DNA of 64,000 bases from Agrobacterium tumefaciens (GCF_005221325.1 NZ_CP039888.1:124001-188000), one strand, 5' to 3'. Shown: positions 25,377 to 35,897, counted from the first letter of the stretch. Notes: generated by a model not told the origin, from the letters alone. Numbers and translations are program-made.

Positions 25377-28300
25377 TTATTTGTTGCGGGCGAGCAGCGC
25401 GGTCACCAGCTCGTTGGTGATGCGCCCGTCCGGCGTCTGGCCCACGGATTTCTGGAAGTCCTTGATGGCCGTCACGGTGTTCTTGCCAAGCTTGCCATCC
25501 GGCTGGCCGGCATCGAAACCGCTCTTGTTGAGGATCGCCTGAATGTTGCGGATCGCCTTTTCCATATCCACGGAGGCAGTCTTCACGCCCTCCTTGCCGG
25601 CCCATTCCTCAGGCGGGGTGACGCTGTTGGCGTCGTCCGAAAGCGGCTTCACCTTCCAGGCATCCACCTTGGCCTTGGCGCTCTGAAGCTGCTGCGGGCT
25701 CATCGCTCCGGCAACCTCATCGCGCTTCTGGGCGGCATCAGCATCGCCATCTCTGGCGGCAATCGCGAACCACTTGTAGGATTCCTCGATATCCTGCTTC
25801 ACGCCGCTGCCGCGGGCGTAGAGAATGGCGAGGTTGAACTGGCTGTCGCGAACGCCGAGTTCGGATGCCTTGATGAACCATTGTGCGGCGGTGGCGAAAT
25901 CCGGCTGACCGGCCGCGTCAGAGGCGAGCAGGACCGCGAGATTGTGCATGGCGCCGGCATTACCCTGTTCGGCAGCCAGCGTGTAATAGCGCTTCGCTTC
26001 GACAAGATTGCGCTCGACGCCATTCGCCTTCTCGTAAAGATTGGCGAGACGATATTGCGCGGGGGCAAGGCCGCGATCGGCCGCCATCTTATACCACTTT
26101 GCTGCTTCCGCACGGTCTGCGGCAACGCCGCGGCCGTCGGTGTAGCGCACCGCAATCTCGAACAGCGCCTGTGTATCACCCTTGGCGGCCGCTTCGGCAA
26201 GCGATGCGGGCTCGATGCCGGCGGGAACCGCAATGGCGTCCTGGGCAGGAATAGTCGTGGTGGCGACCGCAGCCGGTTTCGGCAGTTCAGTCTGCGCGAC
26301 GGTGTCGGACTTTGCGGGGTCCACGGCGGGAACATCGGCAACCGGCGGCTCATCCGGCAGCGGCGCACCGCCGATGGTGCGGTTATCGATGGTGTTCTGC
26401 GCCGGTGCGGCGTTTTCGATACTGTCGGCCGATGCCGCCTGCTCGGGATCGAGGGCAAGACCGGAGGGAATGGTCACGGCCTTTTCACTGCTTTCGGGAA
26501 GGGCGGAAACCGGAGCATTATCCATCTTGTGTTCGAGAACGGGTGCGGGGGCTTCCGCGCCACCGATCAGCGTCTTGACGAGCGGCATGGCCATCATTGC
26601 CAGAAGAATGGCGCCGATGCCGAGCAGCAGCGGACGGCGATAGCGTGACAGCGCCGAAGCGTCGGCCTTGCGGCTCTTCTTGCCGGTGTCCAGCTTCTCC
26701 GGCGATGTTTCCATGGCGGCGGCCTGGGCGGCGCGGCGGGCGGCGGCGATGAAATCCGTCCGTCCTTCCGCATCCGCGGCCTTACCGGTGGCGGCTACCT
26801 GGCTGGCGCGCACACGTTCGAGGATTTTCTTGATATCGGGCGCGCCCGAGCCCGGCTCCAGAAGTTCGTTCTCTTGGCCAGCCGGCAGAACGTCGATCGG
26901 ATCGAGCGACGGGGCGGGCTCAACCTGCGTGCGTGCGGAGGAAGCCGATACCGGTTCTTCCTTGGTCTTTGCGGGCTTGGCCGTGCTTGTCTTGAAACGC
27001 TTCGTCAGGCCGGCGAGCAGGCTGTTTTTTTCCGCTTTTGCGGGCTTGGCGGCAGCCGGCGGCACGATCGCGGTCGCGCCGTTTTCGCTGACATCGTCGA
27101 GAATGGCCTGCTCTTCAGCGATATAGCCTTCTTCCGGGAAAACGGCGGCCGGCATGGCCACGTCTTCGCGGCTGGCGGCAACCATGTGCTGCGCGACGTT
27201 ACGGGGAGCGTCCTGGCGGTAGGCGGGCGCGCTGTCGAGATTGTCCAGACGGCCGGCGATCTGCACCAGCGTCTCATGCAGCGCCTCGAAGGTGCGGTGC
27301 GTGCGCTCTTCGGTGTTGCGGCTCAGGGCTTCGAGGCTGCGCAGATCGGTCGCAAGATCAGTCAGCATCGTCATGTCGGCGAGGTTTGCGCCGGCCGAGA
27401 GATTGTTGCGAGTATAGGCGTCGAGAACGGCCTCGGCCGTCTGCCGCGCCGCTTCGATGATATATTCGTCGTTCGACGCCATGTAGTCTTCGATCGCCGT
27501 CATACGGACGTCGAGTTCCGGTGACATGCCAGTTGCCTGCACCTGCACCGGCTGGCTGATCAGCGTCGACAGATGGGCGATCTGATTTTCGAGGCTTGCC
27601 AGCGCGCGGCTATCGGCAGGAGCGGCATGGGCGGTCTCGTCCAGGCGGGCGGCGATTGTGCCCAGCCGCTCTTCCAGACGGGAAAATGCGCTTTCGCTGA
27701 GGCCCGAAGCCGCTTGCGGCTGGCTGTAGCGATAATCGAGGTCCTCGATCCGCCGGGAGAGCAGGTCGAGCCGCTCGGCGAGGCCATCATTGACCGCGCC
27801 GTGATCCAGCGCATCGATCTTGCGGGAGATATCGCTGAGGAAAGACGTCAGTTCCGCCTGCTGGGTGGGGCGCTGTGACTTTTCCAGCAGCAGTGACAGC
27901 TGATCCAGCCGGTCATGCAGTTGCGCGGCGTCGCGCGCGGTGCTGAGCTCATCGATCTTGCCGGAGAGCGCCTCGAGGCGGGCGGTGAGGTCGGATGCCG
28001 GTTCCGGCTTGGCGACGGCCAGGCGGTTGATGTCGCCGAGCTGTTCGGCAAGGCCGTTCAGCCGGGTTTCCAACCGCTGTGCCAGCGCATTGTCCGTTGC
28101 CTGCGCATTGGCGCGTGTGCCGGTTGCCGCAATGGCGCGGCTGATTTCGTCCAGCCGCTGGTCGAGGCCGGAAAATTGTTCGGTAAAGGCGGCCTCGTTG
28201 GGCTGCATGTGCTTGCCGAGCTGCTCTACGGCGCTGGCAATGGTGATGAGCTTTTCCTCGAGCACGCGCACGGCGGGATTGTTGCTCATGCCGCCAAGTT

Positions 28301-29123
28301 GCGTCTTGATGTCATCGAGACGATAGGCGAGCGAGACGATCTCATCCTGTAGCGAGGCCGCATCGAAACCGCGCAGCGTGTCTTCCAAATTGTTCCAGCG
28401 GCTCTCGATCCGGTGCACGCTGTCTTCGCGCGCAAGCTGGTCGATGGTGAGGCGCAGGTCCTCGAATTCGTTGCGCAGCCCGTAGGCGTCCGGAGATGCC
28501 AGATTGCCGAGCTGGTCGATGCTGCCGGCAAGCCGCGCGATGTCGTCACGCAGATCGCCGATGAATTGCTGATCTTCCGCCACCGCGCGGATATTGCGGA
28601 TTTCGGCGCGCAGCCCCTGCGCTTCGCGGGCAACGCCCTCGGCAATATCATGCTTCAGCTCATGGCGAAGATTGACCAGTGCTTGCGCGATCTCCTGCAG
28701 GGCTGCGTCATTGCGCTGCTGTTCCTGATAGGGCGGAATGGCGCGGGCACGCGGCGCGGGAGCGGCCGTTTGCTGCGCGTCCCTTGAGCCATATTCCGGT
28801 GCGAGCGGCCGGGTAATCGTCCGTTCCGAGCGGGCGGCGGGCCCCTGCGGGCGCTGGAAGCTCGCTTCGAGAAGACGCTGGCGCTGGCGGATTTCGTTGA
28901 CGGGGTCGAGCTGCGGCGGCGTGATGGCGGCGCGGGGCTCACGCGGCGCGGCATAGGCCTCGTTTTTCGGTTCCGGCTGAGCGCTCGCGGCCCGCGGGTC
29001 GCGCGGAAACTTCTGGCTCATCAGCCCTTCAATACGGGCTTCAAGGCCTTCAATGGTGCGATTGAGCGCATCAAGAGACGATCTGTCGCTTGGCTGTTGG
29101 GTTTTCGATCGCAATCCGTTCAT
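25377..29123 (-). CDS. podJ: PodJ-like polarity protein
   Basis: 1248 residues. Order of parts: a very long predicted coiled-coil/helical cytoplasmic region (about 1-560, many LxxRLxxL heptad-like stretches such as LEERLGTIAARLDE), a linker rich in Pro/Ala, one membrane helix near 828-855 (RPLLLGIGAILLAMMAMPLV), a periplasmic part with SEL1/TPR-like repeats (about 985-1130, AAKWYKMAADRGLAPAQYRLANLYE) and a C-terminal peptidoglycan-binding domain (about 1185-1246, IQAILNKSGFDAGQPDGKLGKNT). This is the PodJ layout known from Caulobacter and Agrobacterium, where PodJ marks and matures the new pole during polar growth. Monocistronic, divergent from the beta-oxidation genes. Confidence 0.92.
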   Translation of the reverse strand: MNGLRSKTQQPSDRSSLDALNRTIEGLEARIEGLMSQKFPRDPRAASAQPEPKNEAYAAPREPRAAITPPQLDPVNEIRQRQRLLEASFQRPQGPAARSERTITRPLAPEYGSRDAQQTAAPAPRARAIPPYQEQQRNDAALQEIAQALVNLRHELKHDIAEGVAREAQGLRAEIRNIRAVAEDQQFIGDLRDDIARLAGSIDQLGNLASPDAYGLRNEFEDLRLTIDQLAREDSVHRIESRWNNLEDTLRGFDAASLQDEIVSLAYRLDDIKTQLGGMSNNPAVRVLEEKLITIASAVEQLGKHMQPNEAAFTEQFSGLDQRLDEISRAIAATGTRANAQATDNALAQRLETRLNGLAEQLGDINRLAVAKPEPASDLTARLEALSGKIDELSTARDAAQLHDRLDQLSLLLEKSQRPTQQAELTSFLSDISRKIDALDHGAVNDGLAERLDLLSRRIEDLDYRYSQPQAASGLSESAFSRLEERLGTIAARLDETAHAAPADSRALASLENQIAHLSTLISQPVQVQATGMSPELDVRMTAIEDYMASNDEYIIEAARQTAEAVLDAYTRNNLSAGANLADMTMLTDLATDLRSLEALSRNTEERTHRTFEALHETLVQIAGRLDNLDSAPAYRQDAPRNVAQHMVAASREDVAMPAAVFPEEGYIAEEQAILDDVSENGATAIVPPAAAKPAKAEKNSLLAGLTKRFKTSTAKPAKTKEEPVSASSARTQVEPAPSLDPIDVLPAGQENELLEPGSGAPDIKKILERVRASQVAATGKAADAEGRTDFIAAARRAAQAAAMETSPEKLDTGKKSRKADASALSRYRRPLLLGIGAILLAMMAMPLVKTLIGGAEAPAPVLEHKMDNAPVSALPESSEKAVTIPSGLALDPEQAASADSIENAAPAQNTIDNRTIGGAPLPDEPPVADVPAVDPAKSDTVAQTELPKPAAVATTTIPAQDAIAVPAGIEPASLAEAAAKGDTQALFEIAVRYTDGRGVAADRAEAAKWYKMAADRGLAPAQYRLANLYEKANGVERNLVEAKRYYTLAAEQGNAGAMHNLAVLLASDAAGQPDFATAAQWFIKASELGVRDSQFNLAILYARGSGVKQDIEESYKWFAIAARDGDADAAQKRDEVAGAMSPQQLQSAKAKVDAWKVKPLSDDANSVTPPEEWAGKEGVKTASVDMEKAIRNIQAILNKSGFDAGQPDGKLGKNTVTAIKDFQKSVGQTPDGRITNELVTALLARNK

Positions 29124-29500
29124 CTTTTCGCTCGCTTCGCTTCCGCCCGCCGTGCCCGGTTATCTGTCGCGACGTCGCCTGTCTCACCACGCCGTCGCCG
29201 CAACATGCAGCAATGCCAGAGCCGGTATTTGCCCCTTTGGAGGAAAATGCGCCGATGAACGAAGCAGTTACCTCTGTCGGGAGAATTCACGAAACGTGGT
29301 AAAGAAGTGGTTAACTATGGTTGGAATTTTTTAACTTTTATGGCGGGGGGCGAGCTTGCGCCGGGCCAGGTATCGGTTAGGCCCAAAAGGGAGGGCGATA
29401 TTCCGCGGAAATTTGTTTGACGTTTACGCGCACGTCAAATATTGTCATGGCATATCGGCCGGACTGGCTCCGGCGCCCACGATGCGGAGGAACATCGGTA
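29124..29500. other. Divergent intergenic region podJ / acyl-CoA dehydrogenase
   Basis: 377 bases without a gene I can support. It must hold the promoters of podJ (leftward) and of the beta-oxidation genes (rightward). It contains TTCCGCGGAA (29401-29410) and an 8-bp inverted repeat at 29416-29439, listed separately. Confidence 0.6.
29416..29439. promoter_or_regulatory. Palindromic operator upstream of beta-oxidation cluster
   Basis: TTTGACGT - TTACGCGC - ACGTCAAA is a perfect 8-bp inverted repeat, 62 bases upstream of the acyl-CoA dehydrogenase start. Palindromes of this form precede fatty-acid or branched-chain catabolic genes in many alphaproteobacteria, where MerR-family LiuR-type or TetR-family regulators bind. 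Which regulator acts here is not known. Confidence 0.45.
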
Positions 29501-31297
29501 ATGCCTGTTTACAAGGCCCCAGTCAAAGACACGCTTTTTATCCTGAACGACGTTCTTGGCCTCGAGCGGTATAACAACCTGCCCGGCTTCGAGGATGCAA
29601 CCCCTGACATGATCGAGGCGATCACCGGCGAGGCGGCCAAGGTCGCCGAAGAACGGCTTTTCCCGCTTAATCTTTCCGGCGACCAGCAGGGCTGCAAGCG
29701 CGCCGATGATGGTTCGGTTTCCGTGCCTGAGGGTTTCAAGGCGGCCTATGACGCCTATTGCGAGGGCGGCTGGATCGGTCTTGCCGTTCCCCAGGAATTT
29801 GGCGGGCAGGGCCTGCCCTATACGCTGCATGCGGCGATCGGCGAATATATGTCGTCCGCCAACCTGTCGCTGATGATGTATCCCGGCCTGACGCAGGGTG
29901 CGATCGCCGCAATCCTCGTGCATGGCACGCAGGAACAGAAGGACACCTATCTGCCGAAGATGGTGGGAGGCACCTGGTCGGGCACCATGAACCTCACCGA
30001 GCCGCATTGCGGCACTGACCTCGGCCTTCTGCGCACCAAAGCCGTGCCGCAGGGCGACGGCAGCTATAAAATATCCGGCCAGAAAATCTTCATCTCCGCC
30101 GGCGAACATTCCATGACGGACAATATCGTCCATCTGGTGATCGCCCGTATCGAAGGCGCGCCTGAAGGCACCAAGGGCATTTCGCTGTTCATCGTGCCGA
30201 AGTTCCTCGTGAAGGAAGACGGTACGCTCGGCGAGCGCAATGGCGTCACCTGCGGCGCCATCGAACACAAGATGGGCATCCACGGCAACGCCACCTGCGT
30301 CATGAACTACGATGAGGCGACGGGTTATCTCTTGGGTGCTGAGAACAAGGGCCTGTCGGCCATGTTCGTGATGATGAACGAGGCCCGCCTCGGCGTCGGC
30401 CTTCAGGGGCTGTCCGTTGGCGAGATCGCCTATCAGAATGCCGTCGAATATGCCCGTGAGCGTATTCAGGGCCGCTCGCTTTCCGGCGCCAAGTTCCCGG
30501 AAAAGAAGGCCGATCCGATCATCGTACACCCGGATATCCGCCGCACGCTGATGACCATCAAGGCCTATAACGAGGCCGGCCGCGCCTTCCTTCTGTGGAC
30601 CGCGCTGCAATCCGACATCGCCCATCGCGCCGCTGACGAGAAGCAGCGCCAGGCGGCGGATGACCTGCTCAGCCTCGTCACGCCAATCCTGAAAGGTGTC
30701 TTGACCGACAAGGGCTTCGACCATGCTGTCATGGCGCAGCAGGTCTTCGGCGGCCACGGCTACATCGAGGAACATGGCATGAGCCAATATGTCCGCGATG
30801 CGCGTATCACCATGATCTATGAAGGCGCCAACGGCATTCAGGCGCTCGATCTCGTCGGCCGCAAGCTCGGCATGAATGGCGGCCGCGCTGTCATGGCGCT
30901 GTTCAAGGAAATCGGCGATTTCTGCGAGGAAAACCGTGCCGATGAAAAGCTCAGCCTTTATACCAAGGGCCTGAAGAAGGGCTTGAACGACCTGCAGGCC
31001 GCAACCATGTGGTTCATGCAGAACGCTATGGCGAAGCCCGACAATGCCGGTGCCGGTTCGACCGACTACATGCATCTCTTCGGTATCGTGGTGCTGGGTT
31101 ACATGCAGGCGCGTATGGCGAAGGCCGCCAGCGAAGCGCTTGCGGCCGGCAGCGCTTCGGACGAGGATTACCTCAAGACCAAGCTTGTCACGGCGAAGTT
31201 TTACATGGAGCGCATCATGCCGGAAACGGCGCTGCGCAAGGCCCGCATCGAAACCGGCGCGGACACCATGATGGAACTGGCTGCGGAAGCATTCTGA
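29501..31297 (+). CDS. Acyl-CoA dehydrogenase (long, with C-terminal domain)
   Basis: 598 residues; flavoprotein that makes the trans-2-enoyl bond in the first step of beta-oxidation. The N-terminal part is [20 protein letters not shown], typical of the roughly 595-residue class. The core shows [26 protein letters not shown] (FAD/substrate region), [10 protein letters not shown] and the catalytic-Glu region in [42 protein letters not shown] 29501 has GGAGG upstream; a 28-codon-longer frame is not supported. First of three genes with the thiolase and FadB. Confidence 0.92.
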   Translation: MPVYKAPVKDTLFILNDVLGLERYNNLPGFEDATPDMIEAITGEAAKVAEERLFPLNLSGDQQGCKRADDGSVSVPEGFKAAYDAYCEGGWIGLAVPQEFGGQGLPYTLHAAIGEYMSSANLSLMMYPGLTQGAIAAILVHGTQEQKDTYLPKMVGGTWSGTMNLTEPHCGTDLGLLRTKAVPQGDGSYKISGQKIFISAGEHSMTDNIVHLVIARIEGAPEGTKGISLFIVPKFLVKEDGTLGERNGVTCGAIEHKMGIHGNATCVMNYDEATGYLLGAENKGLSAMFVMMNEARLGVGLQGLSVGEIAYQNAVEYARERIQGRSLSGAKFPEKKADPIIVHPDIRRTLMTIKAYNEAGRAFLLWTALQSDIAHRAADEKQRQAADDLLSLVTPILKGVLTDKGFDHAVMAQQVFGGHGYIEEHGMSQYVRDARITMIYEGANGIQALDLVGRKLGMNGGRAVMALFKEIGDFCEENRADEKLSLYTKGLKKGLNDLQAATMWFMQNAMAKPDNAGAGSTDYMHLFGIVVLGYMQARMAKAASEALAAGSASDEDYLKTKLVTAKFYMERIMPETALRKARIETGADTMMELAAEAF

Positions 31298-31334
31298 GAA
31301 GGTTGGCGGTAAACACGCCGCAGGGAGAGAGTTT

Positions 31335-32543
31335 ATGACCGACGTTTACATTTACGACCATGTCCGCACCCCGCGCGGGCGCGGCAAGAAGGATGGCAGC
31401 CTGCATGAGGTGCCTTCCGTTCGCCTTGCCGCCAAGACGCTGGAAGCCATCCGTGACCGCAACGGGCTCGACACCTCTGCTGTCGATGACATCATCATGG
31501 GCTGCGTCGATCCTGTCATGGATGCCGGCGCGGTGATCCCGAAGGCCGCCGCCTTCGAGGCCGGTTATTCCAACAAGGCACCGGGCATGCAGATCTCGCG
31601 TTTCTGCGCCTCGGGTCTCGATGCCATCAACTTCGCGGCCGGCAAGGTCAAGGCGGGCTCTGATGATATCGTCATCGCCGGCGGCGTCGAAAGCATGTCG
31701 CGCGTCGGCATGGGCATGTCCGGCGGCGCCTGGTACATGGACCCCTCAGTCAACTTCCCCGCTTTCTTCATGCCGCAGGGCGTGTCGGCCGATCTCATCG
31801 CCACCAAATACGGTTTCTCCCGTGACGACGTGGACGCCTATGCCGTCGAAAGCCAGAAGCGTGCGGCGCATGCCTGGGAAAAGGGCTATTTCAACAAGTC
31901 AGTCATTCCTGTGAAGGACTCCAACGGCCTGACGATCCTTGACCGTGACGAGCATATGCGCCCCGGCACGGACATGCAGGCGCTGGCCTCCCTCAATCCG
32001 TCCTTCCAGATGCCGGGCGAAATGGGCGGCTTCGAAGCCGTCGGCATCATGGCGCATCCGGAAGTGGAGCGGATCAACTACGTGCACCATGCGGGCAATT
32101 CGTCCGGCATCGTCGATGGCGCAGCCGCCGTGCTGGTCGGTTCGAAGGCGGGCGGCGAGGCGATGGACGTGAAACCGCGTGCCCGCATCAAGGCTTTCGC
32201 CAATATCGGTTCCGACCCGGCGCTGATGCTGACCGGCCCGGTGGATGTGACCGAGAAGCTGCTGAAAAAGACCGGAATGTCGCTTGCCGATATCGATCTT
32301 TTCGAACTCAACGAGGCTTTCGCCGCCGTGGTGCTGCGTTACATGCAGGCTTTCGATATCAGCCACGACCGGATGAACGTCAATGGCGGCGCCATCGCGA
32401 TGGGTCATCCGCTAGGCGCAACCGGCGCGATGATCCTCGGCACGGTGCTGGATGAGCTGGAGCGGCGCGACCTCAACACCGCGCTCGTCACGCTCTGCAT
32501 CGGTGCGGGCATGGGCACGGCGACCGTTATCGAGCGCGTTTGA
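31335..32543 (+). CDS. fadA: Acetyl-CoA C-acyltransferase (thiolase)
   Basis: 402 residues. Thiolase signatures are all present: nucleophilic Cys in [36 protein letters not shown] and the second active-site Cys in [17 protein letters not shown]. It performs the last step of beta-oxidation and belongs with the dehydrogenase just upstream (37-base gap) and FadB downstream. Length is normal. Confidence 0.93.
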   Translation: MTDVYIYDHVRTPRGRGKKDGSLHEVPSVRLAAKTLEAIRDRNGLDTSAVDDIIMGCVDPVMDAGAVIPKAAAFEAGYSNKAPGMQISRFCASGLDAINFAAGKVKAGSDDIVIAGGVESMSRVGMGMSGGAWYMDPSVNFPAFFMPQGVSADLIATKYGFSRDDVDAYAVESQKRAAHAWEKGYFNKSVIPVKDSNGLTILDRDEHMRPGTDMQALASLNPSFQMPGEMGGFEAVGIMAHPEVERINYVHHAGNSSGIVDGAAAVLVGSKAGGEAMDVKPRARIKAFANIGSDPALMLTGPVDVTEKLLKKTGMSLADIDLFELNEAFAAVVLRYMQAFDISHDRMNVNGGAIAMGHPLGATGAMILGTVLDELERRDLNTALVTLCIGAGMGTATVIERV

Positions 32544-32570
32544 TTTGCGTATGGCCGCCAACCTCTCCTC

Positions 32571-32683
32571 CGTCATCCCGGCCCTGAGCCGGGATCCAGC
32601 AGCGCGGCGTCTGCCGCGCGAAAGGGCTCTTTGACGCGACAGACGTCGCGTCACTGGATTCCGGCTCAAGGCCGGAATGACGG
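32571..32683. repeat. Rhizobiales-type palindromic intergenic repeat
   Basis: The ends are near-perfect complements: CGTCATCCCGGCCCTGAGCC at 32571-32590, and the partner ending in AAGGCCGGAATGACG at 32668-32682. Between them are two smaller hairpins (GCGCGGCGTCTGCCGCGC and GACGCGACAGACGTCGCGTC). This layout matches the RPE/mosaic palindromes scattered through rhizobial genomes. It sits in the thiolase-FadB intergenic gap and could act on mRNA stability. Confidence 0.8.
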
Positions 32684-32731
32684 CGAGGGATTGAAGATGG
32701 CAAAATGAAATTCAGGGAAGAGGAATCCCAA

Positions 32732-34948
32732 ATGAGCACTTACACCAATTTCACCATCGAGACGGACGCAGACGGCATTGCCCTCGTCACGTGGGACATG
32801 CCGGAAAAATCCATGAACGTCTTCACCTCTGAAGTGATGGACGAACTGAGCGCCATTCTTGACGCGACTGTTGCCGATAGCGCCGTCAAGGGCGTCGTCT
32901 TCACGTCAGGCAAGAGCACGTTTTCCGGCGGCGCCGATCTTTCGATGATCAAGTCGATGTTCTCCTTCTACAATGACGAGAAGGCGAAGAACCCGGATGA
33001 GGCGGCGGCAAAGCTGTTCGAACTGGTCGGCCGCATGACGGGCCTGTTCCGCAAGATCGAGACCAATGGCAAGCCCTGGGTCTCGGCCCTCAACGGCACC
33101 TGCATGGGCGGCGCGTTTGAGCTTTCGCTCGCCTGCCACGGTCGTGTGGCCTCCAGTGCCAAGAGCCTCAAGATCGCTCTGCCGGAAGTCAAGGTCGGCA
33201 TCTTCCCCGGCGCCGGCGGCACCCAGCGCGTCTCGCGTCTGACCGATGCTCAATCCGCCTTGCAGATGATGACCACCGGCCAGTCGCTGACCGGCGCACG
33301 CGCCAAGGCCATGGGACTGGTGCATCAGGTGGTCGAGCCGGATCAGCTGGTCGCAACCGCAAAGCAGATGATCAAGGACGGCCTGAAGCCCGTCGCACCC
33401 TGGGATGAAAAGGGCTTCAAGGCCCCCGGCGGCGGCATCTGGACGCCGGCGGCTGCCCAGCTCTGGCCCGCCGCACCGGCCATCCTGCGCCGCGAAAGCG
33501 CCGGCAACTATCCGGCCGCCCTCGCTATCCTCAAATGCGTTTATGAGGGCCTGCAATTGCCCTTCGATACGGCGCTGAAGGTGGAGCAGCGTTATTTCAC
33601 CGAAATCCTTCGCTCGAAGGAAGCCTTCGGCATGATCCGCTCGCTGTTCATTTCCATGCAGGAACTGGGCAAGGGCGCGCGCCGCCCGGCCGGCCAGCCG
33701 AAGACGGAGTTTAGAAAGGTCGGCGTCGTCGGCGCGGGCTTCATGGGCGCTGCCGTGGCTTATGTCACCGCCGCAGCCGGCATTCCCGTCACGCTGGTGG
33801 ATCGCGACCAAGAAGCGGCCGACAAGGGCAAGGGCCATTGCGAGGAAAGCGTCAAGGCCGCCATCGGCAAGGGCAGGTTGACGCAAGATGAAGGCAAGGC
33901 TCTGCTCGACCTCGTTACCCCGACATCCGATTACGCCGCGCTCGCCGATGCCGATCTCGTCATCGAGGCCGTCTTCGAAGACCGCGACGTGAAGAAGGCC
34001 GTTATCGAGGCCGTGGAAGCCGTGCTGCCCGAAGGGGCTATCTTCGCCTCCAACACCTCCACCTTGCCAATATCAGGGCTTGCGAAGAACTCGAAGCGCC
34101 CGAAGGATTTCATCGGCATTCACTTCTTCTCACCGGTCGAGAAGATGATGCTGACGGAAGTCATCCTCGGCAAGGAAACCGGCGACAGGGCGCTGGCCGT
34201 CGCACTGGACTATGTGGCCAAGATCAGGAAGACCCCGATTGTGGTCAACGATACGCGCGGCTTCTTCGTCAATCGCTGCGTGCTGCGCTACATGGCGGAA
34301 AGCTACGACATGCTGATCGAAGGCGTGCCCGCTGCCATGATCGAAAATGCCGCGAAATTCGCCGGCATGCCGGTCGGCCCGCTGGCGCTGAACGATGAGG
34401 TGGCCATCGATCTTTCCTACAAGATCCTCAAAGCCACCGTCGCTGATCTCGGCGACAAGGCCGTCGATCCGCGCCATATGGAGCTGGTAAAGAAGCTGGT
34501 GGAAGGCGAGGGCCGTTTCGGCCGCAAGAACGCCAAGGGCTTTTACGACTACCCGCCAAAGCCCGCCAAGAAATCCCTCTGGCCCGGCCTGAAGGACCTC
34601 TATCCTCAGCAGAAACCTGAAGACGTGGACATGGAGGTGCTGAAACAGCGCTTCCTCGTCACGGTGGCGCTGGAAGCCGCTCGCACGGTGGAAGAGGGCA
34701 TCGTCACCGATCCGCGCGAGGCGGATGTCGGCTCCATCCTCGGTTTCGGCTTTGCGCCCTATACCGGCGGGGCATTGTCTTACATTGACGGCATGGGCGT
34801 GAAGAATTTCGTCGCGCTGGCTGAGAAGCTCAGCGAAGCCTATGGCCCGCGCTTCAAGCCGACGCCGCTTCTGAAGGACATGGCTGCCAAGGGCGAGACC
34901 TTCTACGGTCGTTTCGACCCCTATGCCAGCGCCGCCAAGGCGGCATAA
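32732..34948 (+). CDS. fadB: Fatty-acid oxidation complex alpha subunit (enoyl-CoA hydratase / 3-hydroxyacyl-CoA dehydrogenase)
   Basis: 738 residues. N-terminal crotonase domain (about 1-190; SGGADLSMIK, NGTCMGGAFELSLACHGR, LPEVKVGIFPGAGGTQR) with the oxyanion Gly and catalytic Glu, then the NAD-binding 3-hydroxyacyl-CoA dehydrogenase domain (about 325-510; VGVVGAGFMGAAVAYVTAAAGIPVTLVDRD, FIGIHFFSPVEKM with the catalytic His, RGFFVNRC) and the C-terminal helical domains. ATG at 32732 is preceded by AGAGGAA. Forms a complex with the thiolase in the family. The mRNA ends in the terminator at 34969. Confidence 0.94.
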   Translation: MSTYTNFTIETDADGIALVTWDMPEKSMNVFTSEVMDELSAILDATVADSAVKGVVFTSGKSTFSGGADLSMIKSMFSFYNDEKAKNPDEAAAKLFELVGRMTGLFRKIETNGKPWVSALNGTCMGGAFELSLACHGRVASSAKSLKIALPEVKVGIFPGAGGTQRVSRLTDAQSALQMMTTGQSLTGARAKAMGLVHQVVEPDQLVATAKQMIKDGLKPVAPWDEKGFKAPGGGIWTPAAAQLWPAAPAILRRESAGNYPAALAILKCVYEGLQLPFDTALKVEQRYFTEILRSKEAFGMIRSLFISMQELGKGARRPAGQPKTEFRKVGVVGAGFMGAAVAYVTAAAGIPVTLVDRDQEAADKGKGHCEESVKAAIGKGRLTQDEGKALLDLVTPTSDYAALADADLVIEAVFEDRDVKKAVIEAVEAVLPEGAIFASNTSTLPISGLAKNSKRPKDFIGIHFFSPVEKMMLTEVILGKETGDRALAVALDYVAKIRKTPIVVNDTRGFFVNRCVLRYMAESYDMLIEGVPAAMIENAAKFAGMPVGPLALNDEVAIDLSYKILKATVADLGDKAVDPRHMELVKKLVEGEGRFGRKNAKGFYDYPPKPAKKSLWPGLKDLYPQQKPEDVDMEVLKQRFLVTVALEAARTVEEGIVTDPREADVGSILGFGFAPYTGGALSYIDGMGVKNFVALAEKLSEAYGPRFKPTPLLKDMAAKGETFYGRFDPYASAAKAA

Positions 34949-34968
34949 GGCACCAAGGCAGATTATCG

Positions 34969-34995
34969 AACAGGCCCTTCGGGGCCTGTTTTATT
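34969..34995 (+). terminator. Rho-independent terminator after fadB
   Basis: AACAGGCCC - TTCG - GGGCCTGTT followed by TTATT. A strong 9-bp GC-rich stem with a UUCG loop and a T-rich tail ends the beta-oxidation operon. Confidence 0.9.
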
Positions 34996-35104
34996 ATGCC
35001 TGTCTCCCTGCTTTCCGTGCATCCTTTGCCGGGCTGAGGCGTTGAAAAGGCTAACCGGGCAAAAGCGCCCGCGCCACACAATCAGCACGCCTCAGGAGAC
35101 AGCG

Positions 35105-35536
35105 ATGAAAGCACCACTGCGATCCCACGGTTTCGACAAGCCCTCGGACCTCGATGACCATCTGGCCGAACTGGACGAAGAGGCTGAGGCAAGGGCGGCG
35201 GATGCACAGGTGGAAAAACCCGCAGCAAAGAGAACGCGTGCTGCCGATGCCATCGATCCGAAGCTGCGTGCCGAACTGGATGAGCTTCGCAAAGAGGTCG
35301 AAAAGATTCGCCGCGACGTCAAACGGCTGGAGGCCGCCCAGCATTCCCGCCACAGGCCCGCACTGCCGCAGCATGAACGCGACCGTGAGAATTCCCGCCT
35401 GATGACCGTGGTGCGCTCCGTTGCCGTCACCTCGCTCGCCAGCCGCATCTTCGCGTCTTCGCCCGTCATGGCGGCGCTGGTGGCTGTGGTGCCACTCGCA
35501 CTTGGCCTTGCCGCACGGCGCGGCCAAGGGGCATAG
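35105..35536 (+). CDS. Hypothetical protein with C-terminal membrane segment
   Basis: 143 residues. An N-terminal charged region (LDDHLAELDEEAEARAADA) and a helical stretch (AELDELRKEVEKIRRDVKRLEA, coiled coil) precede a short hydrophobic end (SPVMAALVAVVPLALGLAARRG) that may be a membrane anchor. AGGAGA precedes the ATG. No family recognised with confidence. It is the last chromosomal gene before the tRNA-Phe integration site. Confidence 0.6.
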   Translation: MKAPLRSHGFDKPSDLDDHLAELDEEAEARAADAQVEKPAAKRTRAADAIDPKLRAELDELRKEVEKIRRDVKRLEAAQHSRHRPALPQHERDRENSRLMTVVRSVAVTSLASRIFASSPVMAALVAVVPLALGLAARRGQGA

Positions 35537-35723
35537 CCGCCGTCGAGGTACGGACCCCGTTTCGCTCGAATTGGTCCTGCCCCAACCCTGCGTTGGGGCG
35601 GACGCGTCACCTCCGGCGAATGCCTGAGAGAGGATTTCCCTTGCAATCCGGCTTTCATCCGGCACACATTTCAGCCATCCACAGGCGCTGTGAAAAAACT
35701 GTCAAAAAACTTCGCGATGGCGC

Positions 35724-35751
35724 TTGCCATGTCCGAACAAGATGTTATAAC
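35724..35751 (+). promoter_or_regulatory. Probable tRNA-Phe promoter
   Basis: TTGCCA (35724-35729), a 16-base spacer and TATAAC (35746-35751), roughly 68 bases upstream of the tRNA. Confidence 0.45.
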
Positions 35752-35819
35752 CCCGCTCACTTTCGGGGCACCAAACAGCCCCGCCCGCCAAAAGCGGAGG
35801 TTCTTCAAGGACCTGAAGT

Positions 35820-35895
35820 GCCCGGATAGCTCAGTTGGTAGAGCAGCGGATTGAAAATCCGCGTGTCGGTGGTTCAAATCCGCCTCCGGGCACCA
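35820..35895 (+). tRNA. tRNA-Phe (GAA)
   Basis: 76 bases with complete cloverleaf: acceptor GCCCGGA/TCCGGGC, anticodon GAA at 35853-35855 in the loop TTGAAAA, T-arm GGTTCAAATCC, discriminator A and encoded CCA. Its 3' part is the integration site of both mobile elements that follow. Confidence 0.97.
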
Positions 35896-35897
35896 TT
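35848..35897. repeat. Attachment-site repeat, left copy (attL of element 1)
   Basis: 50 bases starting in the anticodon stem and running through the tRNA 3' end plus TT. They are identical to 48397-48446. The flanking bases differ on both sides, so the repeat is exactly 50 bp. Confidence 0.93.
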
